Made by a program: the position numbers and the translations under genes. Positions 24,801 to 36,800 of a DNA stretch of 64,000 nt are shown piece by piece. The notes beneath the pieces are model-generated. The model searched no databases. It worked only from the letters and a program-made list of their open reading frames with translations, and was not told where the DNA came from. Origin of the DNA: Rutpela maculata (taxonomy: Eukaryota; Arthropoda; Insecta; Coleoptera; Cerambycidae); NCBI GenBank assembly GCA_936432065.2, contig OW386286.2, positions 279,974,088-280,038,087 on the forward strand, given 5' to 3'. Positions within the stretch are counted from its first letter, which is position 1. Every line of letters begins with the position of its first letter.

Positions 24801-27800
24801 ATATCTGATCAAAATAAACAGGCGAACAAAACACTATCTTTGTCAATTTATTTCAGTTTTATTAACTATTGTAAAGTTCGTATTTTTCTTATAAATAAAT
24901 TAGGTAGTCAATTATTACTCTTACATCAACTTTCATTATATTAATAACGGTTTTGGTGCATTATTATTTCAGAAAAATACATTGTCAAATATCTGACCAA
25001 ACTTGTGTAAGGACATATGCACTCAAGCGAACGTAAAATAATTTTGCCGTTAGTTGTCATGGGAGACGAGCATAAAAGTGACGTTATTCATAGCTCCTCT
25101 GCAAACGTCAACTTTGCAATTGTCAAATGCTAGCAAGAAAGCCTTCTTTATATGTCAATTTTAGATTCAAGTGTATTTTAATCAGGGGAGTAGCGAGCCA
25201 ACTTTTTTGGCTTATTTTCACTTCATAAGATTGAAGAAGCCAACTTTGTAAATAATTAAATACTAATTCCCCCAAAAAAAAAATTGATGAGCTGGAGGGA
25301 GAAATTCTAAAAAAAAAAATCAATAAAAATTGCCAACTTACATCGAATTTCCAACTTTTGCCAAGTTCCGAAGGAATACAAATTAATGAGCGGGAAGGAG
25401 AAAATCCAAAAAAATTTTTTAATAAAAATTGCCAAGTTACGAATTTCCAACTTTTACCAAGTCTGACAAAGTTGAGGGGGTAACGTACCCTTCGCTATGC
25501 CCCTGATTTTAATATTAAATTGCTCCCGTACACTACATAAAGCATTATTTGATAGACAAGAACAAAAAAGTACTTTCTGCGTTGCATATTCAGGGTCCAA
25601 TACAAAAGTAAAGAAATCTAATTTTCCTTTGTATGCCTACCTGAATTGGAAATATTTTCATTTCCTTTCTGTCGAACACTCACCTGTAATGGCGTACTCT
25701 CAGCAGACATAGCTGTAAAACCAACAATATCGCTAAAGTATATGGTGACACAATCGAAACTCTCAGCTTCCACTTTATTTCCTTTCTTCAACTGTTCGGC
25801 GACAGGCCTCGGCAACATTTCGTATAATAAGGCCTCTGAAATACGTCGAACAGATATAGTTTTGGGGAATATATTTTAAACAATTAAGAAAATATAGATT
25901 GTTTTAATAAACAGTGTTTATTGACACATTTTAATTTCGGAATAATGTCGTATGAATTAGATTTCGTTTCTTTTTGTCAATTTGAAAGCAAATGTATCAT
26001 ACAAAAGTTTCTATTATGCTGCGGTTTGCTAATTTATGGAGGAAATCTTCGCTAATATTCCCTAACGACAGCCCTTGTATTACCATTACAAGGCCCATAC
26101 ACATAAATGACATCAGCGAATTTAGCGTTAATAAACTGATTAGGCATCTTTAAAACACGAAGCAATCGAGGAACAATTAGAACACCAAATTGTCGGAATA
26201 ATTATTGTTGTCAAGGTAATAATAAATACATATATTAATCGTTTCAATTCCAAAATAAAACTGTGCAGGTATCTTTCTTATATTTTTTTTCTTCTTCTTA
26301 TCGATTAGGTAGGGAGGTTTCTGCTATGTGTTATGTGAAGTCTCAGGAGGGATATGGAGATCTGAAGTATTTGAATAAACTCTATCAAACTGTTCTATAA
26401 TGTCCGGTCAAAGTGTTAGTCGTGGAGCACTAAATAGTTTTGTGATTTTTTTTCCGAAACAGTTTAGGTGTGCCGTCAAAATTGAATTGCCATTCTGATA
26501 GCATTTTTTCTGAACTTTCCGAATCCGCCAATAGTTTTCCAGAAATGCGATAGAAAAATGTACTTTTTTGTCAAAAACGAGGAGGGTAGATTTTTCCGAG
26601 TCCGGCCCTGAATTTTCCAAAACCAAGTAGGCATTCTGCCAAGTCCCAACTGAAGTGAATGTGACTGGTAAATTTCGTTTGATTGCATCTATCCGTGGCA
26701 AAGATATACTCTTTGAATTTTTAGACCAAATGCGTAAAACACCCTGTATCTTCATAACCAGTGGAAAAAAAAATGTTTTCCTTGTTGATCTAGACTTGCC
26801 TTGAAGTGCTTTATCTACCATTAGGCTGTGACACATTCCTCGCGGATCACCCTGTATATTTTCACAACTTTTTTTATATGAAATGTTTAATATCAGTACT
26901 TGTATAAGTATATGGAAAACATTTTTTGTCGAGCGGGGGACGCAAAATGAAAAAAATTTCTTGGTGAGCGGGGGCCGAAAAATGTTACGAACGTTAGTAA
27001 ATTCCCTGATTTTCCAAAGCACAGTCAGAGAGAGAGTTCTGGGTTAAAAAATTAGTAATTATTGCATGACATTAGGAAATAAAGAGTTAGACGTCTGATA
27101 TACGATAACAGAAAACAATTATGTGTATTTTAAGTTAGGAAAAAATCTGATTTATAAACTAAAATATTCTGTAAATCTAGAACTTACCGATAAATTATTG
27201 ATTTACATAAATTGTTCGAAATGAAATGGCTTCCGTCTGCATCAATACACTTTTCGGCACGTCGAATTAAGGACATACGCACTCCGTTCAACACATTTGG
27301 TAAATTAGGATCATTTTTTATGGTTTCTATGCACATTAAAATACCACACTAAACTATCAACTAACGTTGTCAATAAAGAAAATAAAAATAAAAACTTGGT
27401 CCAAAATCCAAAAAACAACACAAAAAAAAAACGAACAAGTAGTGTCTGTTTGCAATCAAAAACTTAACAACTTGAACGGTAAGTCAATAAAATAAATCTT
27501 AACTGTAAATACGTGGCCCAAAATTCAAAAAGAACAAAAGAAACATACAAAAACAACGAACGGGTTCGACGTGTGTACTTAATGATATGCACACAGAAAC
27601 TAAAATATTGCACAAGGGAGAGTATAGTTTTCTTCAGATCTACTAAGCACTCAGAAAACGCCGACGTCTTTCACCTTTACAGCACCGCTAAAGACCTTAC
27701 CTTACCTACTTTTAAAAAGCCATAAAAAAGTGAGATTATCAACTTGTGTGCTCGCCGACGCGCGGTCTCTAACAAAGGAGTGCGAAACTTTGAAAGAGTC

Positions 27801-30800
27801 GTATTAGCGTATTTGATGGTTAGAGGCGCCGACATACTCGAAGATAAAAGCCTATCTCAACATTCCAGCAGTTCTCAAACAATATTATTAAAAATTTTCG
27901 AAATTTTTGTTATTTTTTTCTATAAAACTATAGGTTTTAGACCCCATGTTATAAAAGGATTTTTGTTCGTTTAGTCGTTCCCCACCACCAGTTTTTTTAA
28001 ATGACATGAAACTGATTACACCCTGTAGAATGTCATTATTGTTGTTAATTATTATAACAAAAATTTGTATAGCTATTTAATAAACCGCAGTCCATTTGCT
28101 TACAATCCAATTCAGTGCTGTTAATCTATGTACTCGACAACATTATACAGGAGATTATTCTTAAAGTTTTCATTTTTTTACCTTTAGGTACTATGCAATA
28201 TTGTTACTATTCTTTTTAAAATAATTCATGTTCAGTTAAAATTTATTTAAACATGTTGCGCTTATTTGGAATGACACGTCATGCACAAGGAAAATATTGT
28301 GGAGAATGATTGTAAAAAGTTATTTAAAAATTACTAAAAATGTCCACTAATAATTTAATAGTTTCATGATCGGGACAACGTCTATCAGGAAATCCCTAAA
28401 TTATGTTGAATATAGACTGTGCATTAAGAAACATCTTCAAATCTGTTCTATCAAGGAATGACTTAACTGAGATACAGAATAATTTCTTCAGGAATGATTA
28501 TCACATTTTAAAAACCGCTGCCCAAGGAATCACTACTTCCACATCCAGATTCTCTATCCAAGTCACTCACAACGAAAAAACTTTGTATGTGAAAATGATT
28601 GTTTATGGATCTTTAATAATATAATATTTGAAATCCTCTACACCAAAAACCCATAAAACGATACCCCACATCGGTAGTGGGGTGGGGGTGGTGATAGGGG
28701 GTGGTAGTGGGGGGTGGATGAAGTAAAAAAAATATTTTGAGGTTTCTGGTTCCTGTACATACACTAAATCACAATTTTTTTTTCATCCCCTTTAGTAAGG
28801 AGGTGGGGGTGGCTAATGCCAAAAATTTTTTTGAGACCTTAGCTTCTCTTATATATACTAATACCAATTTCAAGGACTCTTACCTGCTTGATTTACCCAT
28901 TTACCCCAAATTTACCCCAATTTACCCCCCAACCCTTCGATGGAACAAGATGAAAATATAATTTTGTTCTAGATCTCGTTAAAGTACATATGTGTACTAA
29001 ATTTCAAGTCAATATCTTAAACGGTTCCAGAGAAAACGTGCGCACAAAAAAAAGTTACAGACAGACCGACAGACAGACCGACAGACAGACAGACAGATCG
29101 ACAGACAGACAGAAATTTTGTTTTCGCTCAAACTTAAAATCTCGACGTTTCATGACATTTTAAGCCTATTTGGACAATAAAAATTTTTAAAAAATTTTTT
29201 GTCGTTACTATACTTCCACTGGACGTGGAAGTAATTAACTATCAACGCAGTTATTTTTATAGAACTCACCCCTTTATATTCAAACTGCTCGAAGTTCATC
29301 GGGCTGATAAAGTTACACTCTTGTATTTAGAAACAAAGTCATAGGTGACGAATATCGATTTCAATCGATGTTCACGACATATGAGGGCAAAATCCGCATA
29401 TCATATAACAAGTCAGCCCAATCGTTATTTTTACGATCACGTCAAAAAGTTTTCGTTTTATGATATGGGCAGATAAGCCTTGTTAATAAACCTAGTTGAA
29501 TATTTGTAATTCAAATATTTTAGAAACGAAAATAATATAGTTCCCAAAAACTACATCTTATAAAATTTCTTACTTAGCATTTGATATAGACACTAAGTAA
29601 GAGAAAATCTCACATTATAATGCAAAAGTACTTTTTTCAGTTACTTCGGCCGCAGTATGATTTCGCGTTTCAATAAAAAAAAACAATATTCGTTGTACAA
29701 AAAAATTATTAATACTCTCTTAGTCGAAAATTTCGTAACAAACAAGATTCATGTCATAAAAATTGTGTAAGGTTACATCTAAAAACAGAACACTGCTATA
29801 GCTCTGCCAATACAAAGAAGTGAATTTTTTTATTTAAATGACAACATAAAAAAGATCTGAAGATACTGTTGTGCCATGAAAAATGTTTTCTGGAGTCCAC
29901 AGATGACGTGATTTTTTTTCAGATTTTTTCAGAATTTTTTTTTTTTCGCTCAAACTTAAAATCTCGACGTTTCATGGCATTCTAAGCTTAGGTATTGAAC
30001 AATAAAAATTTTCAAAATTTTTTTTGTCGTTACTATACTTCCACTGGACGTGCAAGTAAAATCTCATATTTACATTTTTCTCTTGACAGTATTCACTGTT
30101 TTCTAGATGCAAAAATAAAAATGACCCTAATCAGCTAGTCTCAAAAATTTCTTTAGGACTGTGCATCCATACTTAAAATCGCCTCCGGAATCACAAAATG
30201 TAACAATTTGCAGGGTGCACATTTCAAAGTAGGGATCATTTCCGGAAGAATTGAAAGTGATGGAGAAATGTCAAATAATGAATAATTGGCCATTTTTGGT
30301 ATATAAGGTGTCCCACTAAAAACTCCCGGTGCCATTTTCTCGATAAATAAAAGAGATATTTAAATTCTGTAAAACGTGTTCCCTAGAATATATAAATGAT
30401 ATCAGTTTTGAGTAAGAACAGTCATTTTACAAATTGAGATATACAGTGTGTCCCAGGATAGATGTAACAAGAAGTGTAATGGACCAAAATTTTGGAATTT
30501 TGGAATGGTATTTGGGGATTGAGTCCTGCTTGTTGTATAACTAAAGTATACCAAAAATGACTTAATTTGGTGTTCTACAGGGTGTTTTATAAGCAAAGTT
30601 GTTAAAATCACCGCTAATAAACTACCTTTATTTTTCAAAATATGAAAAAATTCCACTAATAAAAGTTATTTAGAATGCAATTTTATACCTCTATACCAAA
30701 TTTCAGGAATATAAAATTATTTTTTTGAAACTTCTCATTTTTTGCGAATTAAGAGTTGAATTCATATTTAAAGTTGTGTAGGAGAAAATGTTAATCATCT

Positions 30801-33800
30801 TAAAAAGTAGGCTATTGGTAAATAAAAAATTGAATATACGAGATGTAAGAAGGTATAATGTTAATCGAACTAATTGTAAAACAAGAAACAATTACTAACA
30901 GAAGAGTAAAGAGGTTTAAAAATTATAACAAGTAACAAATGTCAAAAACATAATAGATTCACAAACAAATTAATTATTGATCAATACAAAACAATGTTTA
31001 CAATTTTTTTTATTATTCGACGTAGCTACCACCCACATCCACACACATTTCGATCCTTCGCCTGAAGTCCTTAAAACTGTTTCGAATATGATCTAACGGT
31101 ATGGAGTTTACGGTATTTGTAATTCTCTGCTTCAATACTGCTACATCGTTAGGAAGTAGTTCAGCGTAAACCAACTGCTTGAGGCGACCCCATAAAAAGA
31201 AATCCAATATTGATAGGTCTGGGGATCTCGCCGGCCACTTGATCGGTCCATTCCTGGCAATCCAATTTTCTCCAAAATTTAAATTCAACCACCGATTAAT
31301 CATTTCTGTGGAGTGGCCAGGGCAACCATCATGTTGAAAATGAATTAAAGGCATATCTCTTAAAATATTTAAATGTTCTTCAGAAAATCTTTCAAGAAGC
31401 TGTAAATAAGTGTGCTGGTTTAACCTTCCCTCAATGAATAGGGTCCAATAACTCCAACGTGATAAGAAACGGCACACCACACATTAACTTTTTTATAATA
31501 TTGTCTTCTATAATGAATTCTAAAATTTGGATTTTCAGAAGCCCTAAACCGACAATTCTGAGATGAAACAACACCATTGGTTGTGAATGTGGATTCATCT
31601 GAGAAAATTATGAAATGATGAAAAAATCTCTCTTCCATGATTTTTTCTCCAATGGTCAAACAAAAATCCAACCTACGGTCGTCATCTCCCTCTTCAAGCG
31701 TATGTTTATAATTTGATTTATATGCCCTAATTTTCTTCGCCTTGTAAATTCTTTGGAGTTCAGACTTGCTAATATTAATAAGAGCTGATCTCTCTCTTAG
31801 TGGCATCCTAGGATTTTCTATAACAGAGGCATGAGCTATAATAGCCCCAACATTGTCTTCATCATATGCTTTTATTATTCTTTTCATGTTAAGAACACTA
31901 CCAGTAGCCAGAAACTTTTTAATTATTCTCATAGCCTGAGTACGTGACAAAGCAGTGTTTGGAAATTTCAAATTAAATTGGTTTACCACTTCTCTTAGCG
32001 AGTTCTCACCGCCAATTCCGTAGCATTGCACAATGTAAATTTTTTCACGCACTGTGAGTACCATTTTCACTTAATTTTTTATGCTTGGTTCGTTAATTTG
32101 AAACAGAAATTAAGGATAATATTGACTACGTTTGACAGATATGTAAATAATAAATGATAAATGATCCACTGCTTTTCTCATAGCCTTCTTTTAGCTTCTA
32201 CATAACTTTTAATATTAATTCACAAAAAATAATTTCTATGCAGTTTTAATTGAATGGTTCAAAATAAAATACTAATTTATTGAAAAAATGGGAAGTTTCA
32301 AAAAAATAATTTTATATTCTTGAAATTTGGTATAGAGGTGGTATAGAATTGCATTCTAAATAACTTTTCTTAGTGGAATTTTTTCATATTTTGAAAAATA
32401 ATAATAATAATAATTAGTGGTGATTTTTACAACTTTGTTTATAAAACACCCTGTAGAACACCAAATCAAGTCATTTTTGGTATACTTTAGTTTTACAACA
32501 AGCAGGACTCAATCCCCAAATACCGTTCCAAAATTCCAAAATTTTTGGTCCGTTACATCTATCCTGGGACACATTGTAGATGGTGTTGCGACGCAAAGAA
32601 ATTATTTGATCCTAAGAACGTTGAAATGAGATGCAAGTGATGGGGCATTACATTCTGAGCAACTTTTATGATACGAACAATTTTCGAAAAATCACTGGTT
32701 TTCGAGATATTAGAACTTCAATATAATTTTTTTAAATATAAAAATTGTCATAACTTTTTTAAAATACATTTTGGAATATTTTCCATAATGAATCCGGTTG
32801 TGTATAACTTTTTTTTTCAAGTTCAAAATTGGGGCTGCAACTGCTATTTAGAAATTAAAGATTTTGAAATTTCTGTTTATTGTGTATTATCTAATTTTGG
32901 CGTCATGTTTATGTTGTATGTTCGACTAAATTTTACACTGTACATTGTAGACATATAAAAAAAGCGATTTTTGTTACTTGAAAAAAACCGCTGCCCAAGG
33001 AATCACTACTTCCACATCCAGGTTTTCTATCCAAGTCACTCACAACGAAAAAATTTCTTATGTGGAAAATAATTGTTCATGGAACTTTAATAATATAATA
33101 TTTGAAATCCCCTACTCCAAAAACCCATAAAACGATACCCCACATCGGTAGTGGGGCGGGGGTGGTAATGGGGGTGGATGAAGTAAAAAAATATTTTGAG
33201 GTTTCTGGTTCTTGTACACACACTAAATCACTTTTTTTTTCATTCCCTTTAATAATGGTGGGGGTGGTAATGGGGGTGGCTAATGCCAAAATTTTTTTTG
33301 AGACCTTAGCTTCTCTTGTATATACTAAATACCAATTTTATGGACTTTTACCTGCTTGATCTACCTATTTACCCCAAATTTACCCCAATTTACCCCCCAA
33401 CCCTTCGACGGAACAAGATGAAAATATAATCTAGTTCTAGATCTCATTAAAGTACATATGTGTACCAAATTTCAAGTCAATATCTCAAACGGTTCCAGAG
33501 TAAACGTGCGCACAAAAAAAAGTTACAGACAGACAGACAGAAATTTTTTTTTTGCTAAAACTTAAAATCTCGACGTTTCATGACATTCTAAGCCTATTTG
33601 AACAATAAAGATTTTTAAATTTTTTTTTGTCGCTACTATACTTCCACTGGATGTGGAAGTAATTACATTTAAGTTCAAATATTTCGAAAACCAGTGATTT
33701 TTCGAAAATTGTTTATATTGACAAAGTTGCTTAGAATATAATTCTCCTTCTCATGCTGCTTGCTTAGAATATAATTCTCCTTCAATGTTCCTAGGATCGA

Positions 33801-36800
33801 ACAATTTCTTTACATCGCCATCTATACCTCAATTTTTACTCAAAACTGAAGTCATTTATATATTCTAGTAGATGCCTTTTACAGAATTCAAATATCGCTT
33901 TTGGTTATCGAGAAAATGGCGCCGGGAGTTTTAAGTGGGACACCCTGTATATTACCCCTGTCGAGTTTGAGTCTTCTACCTTGAAAATTCTGGAAACTCC
34001 TTGACTAATAATTTCGTTGACACTCGGTATAACTTACGGGATTAATACGCCGCAAGTATGCACCAATAGATTGAGGGCTTTGGGTAAAGTGGGTCATAAA
34101 CCAACATTTCTGTGATCCCGAAATACATCGTGAAATATTTCACATACTTCCGGTGTAGATTGAAGAGTATAAAGAAACTTAGATGTGGTGACAAAACAGT
34201 TACTTTTATAAAAATAAATAATTCCTACCTGTTTTCTTCTTTTCCTCCTGGAGCTGATCGGTCCGTTCATCTACGAGAACTTCTAAATTGTTAGCATACT
34301 TCTCCATCATAGCCATCATATTGTCAAAGATATTCGGCTTCCTAGTGAAAAACACCCCAAATTACAATTAATTATGTATGACGCGAACTGGTGCTACAAG
34401 TTGATGATTAATTGCTTGGTCTGAAGTAATTGTTACATGACTTTATGAAGTTTGTTTCACACAATTCTATACTTCAACTATGTCTTATAAGTAAAATATA
34501 ATTCAGGAACAAGTTCACCTAAATACAACTAATCAGGATGTTTTTTTGGCAACTGCCTGGTGATAATGAGGCAGTTTTTAAACAAGTGCCATAAATGCAC
34601 GTGTTATTAAATACATTTTCACCCAGACCCTCAGTTAAATGAATCCTTGTAGTAGGTATGTACAATAAACATAGGAAATCGAAAATGTAAATAAAAAAAA
34701 CTCTAGAAAGTAAGAAATAAAATTTCACTCAGTTTTACAAATATCTGTCTACCTATTAGAGGAAAGTAGCAAGGAACTGTACCTTATTACCTATTATCAA
34801 TTTGAAACCGATGCAAAAATATCTAAATTTCAGAAATACGTTTTGCACCGACTTCAAATTGATATTAGGTAATAAAGTACAGTTCCTTGCTACTTTCCCC
34901 TAATAGGCCAGGAAACGAAGACATTAATTCGGAAATAAATAATGCTCAACAGATTATTATTTTAAGTTGTAGGAGTAACATACGAAAAGTTCCCAGCCGT
35001 GGGCCTCATGCGTTAGGAGGGAGGGAGGTGGAAAGGGTCGGTTTGTAGGTTTTTCGTTATTATCTCGAAAACTAAGTATCCTAGCCAAAAAAGTTCATTC
35101 TATACAAAATGAAAGTAAATTAAATTGTCTACATTTTTTCGCTATGGGCAGTAGTTAAGTGTGTACGTGAGTTTGCAAATGCAAATAGCTGGAAAAACTG
35201 TGTATTGTGGGAGGTAATGCTTAAGAAGTAGAAAATTTTATAATATTACAAGTATTTACAGGGTCATATTATGTAATTGGTCGAGTTCATCGTCAAGATC
35301 ATCATCATCGTCGTCGCCATTGATGCTGACGATTGGAGGGCCGTTGGTACACGAAGCGCGGCAACTGCTGCACACAAGCGAGCAGGGTATGCCTGTTTTG
35401 TGGCACCCGCAACGGCCCCCGCAACCAGTTGTGCACCCGCAAAATACGTTATTTAGGACGGATTCTGGCGTCCGTGCTTGTGACGGGGGTAAGGAAGTCA
35501 TGCGACCCCCTCATCTATCCCCAAGCAGTTGGCTCCTGCTGCTGACACAATCTTGTCTAAGCACAATACAAAACATAAGTTAATGTAAACAAGCATATAT
35601 TGGTACAAACCTGCAAATGAACTCTTAGCGAGTGTTGGTGAGCGGCCCCTCTGGTGAGTGGAAGTGCCGCAAAATCAGGCTTTGGCTTTATCGAGGCTTT
35701 AATAAAGGGGTGGTATCGTACCCGGTTCAGGTCTGCTCCTTGTGGGACCTGGTACAATGCCAAAAAAAGCTGCTATCCTGCATCAGCTACTATGTCCCTT
35801 AGAGTTCATTTGCAGATTTGTATCAATATATGCTTGTTTACATTAACTTATGTTTTGTATTGTGCGTAGACAAGATTGTGTCACATTTTTTTAAACTAGA
35901 AAGGACGAATTATTGTTTGCAGATTCAGCAATGGCTATATGGAGATCAGCAGCAGGAGCCAGCTGCGGTCGGATGGCTTCCTTACCCCCGTCACAAGCAC
36001 GGACCCAGTTGCGCCAGAATCCGTCCTAAATAACATGGGGTGCACAACTGGTTGCGGGGGCCGTTGCAGGTGCCGCAAAGCAGGTATACCCTGCTCGCTT
36101 GTGTGCAGCAGTTGCCGCGCTTCGTGTACCAACGGCCCTCCAATTGTCAGCATCAACGGCGATGACGGTGATGATGATCTTGTCGATGAACTCGACCAAT
36201 TACTTAATATGGCCTTGTAAATACTTGTAATAATATAAAATTTTCTACTTGTTAAGCATTACCTCCCACAATACACAGTTTTTCCAGCTATTCGCATTTT
36301 CAAACTCACGGGTGTGCCTTAACTACTGCCCCTAGCGAAAATATGACAATTTAATTTACTTTCATTTTGTATAGAATGACCTTTTCGCTAGGATGCTTAG
36401 TTTCCGAGATAATAACGAAAAACCTACAAACCGACCCTTTCCACTCCACTCCCGCCTAACGCATGAAGCTCGCGGCTGGGGACTTTTGGTATGTTACTCC
36501 TAAGGGTCAACCCTACAACTTAAAATAATAATCAGTTGAGCACTATTTGTTTCCGAATTGGGGGATTTTTCGGTCTTCGTTTTCTGTACTATAATAGGTA
36601 GACAGATATTTGTAAAACTGAGTGAAATTTTATTTCATGGATTCAAAACAAACTCTACTTTAGCACGCAAGGCCCTGATACTAATGAGGAAAGGATAATA
36701 ACCCTCTGACGGATTAATTTTATAAGGAATAAGGTAAGTTAATGCCATTAAAAATTTTCTCTCCAAATTTCATTTTAATTAGTTTGCTTAACACAAAAGT

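Larger units (their letters stand above)
30304..33947. mobile_element. TA-flanked fold-back element holding two later insertions
   Basis: The outer arms pair aaggtgtcccactaaaaact with agttttaagtgggacaccctg and run inward (cgataa, tttttgagtaa..., gaaaaccagtgatttttcg). A mariner copy (30444-32576) sits in the left arm and a GACA-family repeat (32989-33667) near the loop. Without these it would be about 0.8 kb. Confidence 0.85.
34718..36640. mobile_element. Fold-back element whose arms and loop carry pieces of a protein gene
   Basis: The left arm (34718 to about 35630) and right arm (about 35798-36640) are inverted copies: tttcactcagttttacaaat pairs with its inverse near 36620, ggtcggtttgtaggtttttc near 35038 pairs near 36430, and gggccgttggtacacgaagc pairs near 36130. 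The loop is about 35630-35798. Each arm holds the same cysteine-rich coding segment, and the loop holds an upstream exon. A small hairpin MITE is nested at 34753-34910. Confidence 0.85.

Noticed and set aside
25618..25818. A 66-codon frame extending past the donor at 25684
   Set aside because: Only the part up to 25684 is cyclase; the rest is intron read-through after GTGAGT.
26408..27022. 204-codon open frame on the minus strand
   Set aside because: It has no recognisable domain, overlaps repeat-like sequence with accctgtat motifs and the edge of a mariner remnant, and has no splice or promoter context. Probably chance.
30402..32629. Paired small frames at 30402-30656 and 32417-32629 with similar peptides
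   Set aside because: They lie in the terminal inverted repeats of the mariner element and are copies of non-coding ends.
35818..36033. Frame continuing from the fold-back spacer into the right arm
   Set aside because: It crosses the acceptor at 35922. Only the part after the acceptor resembles the Cys-rich protein; the rest is intron.
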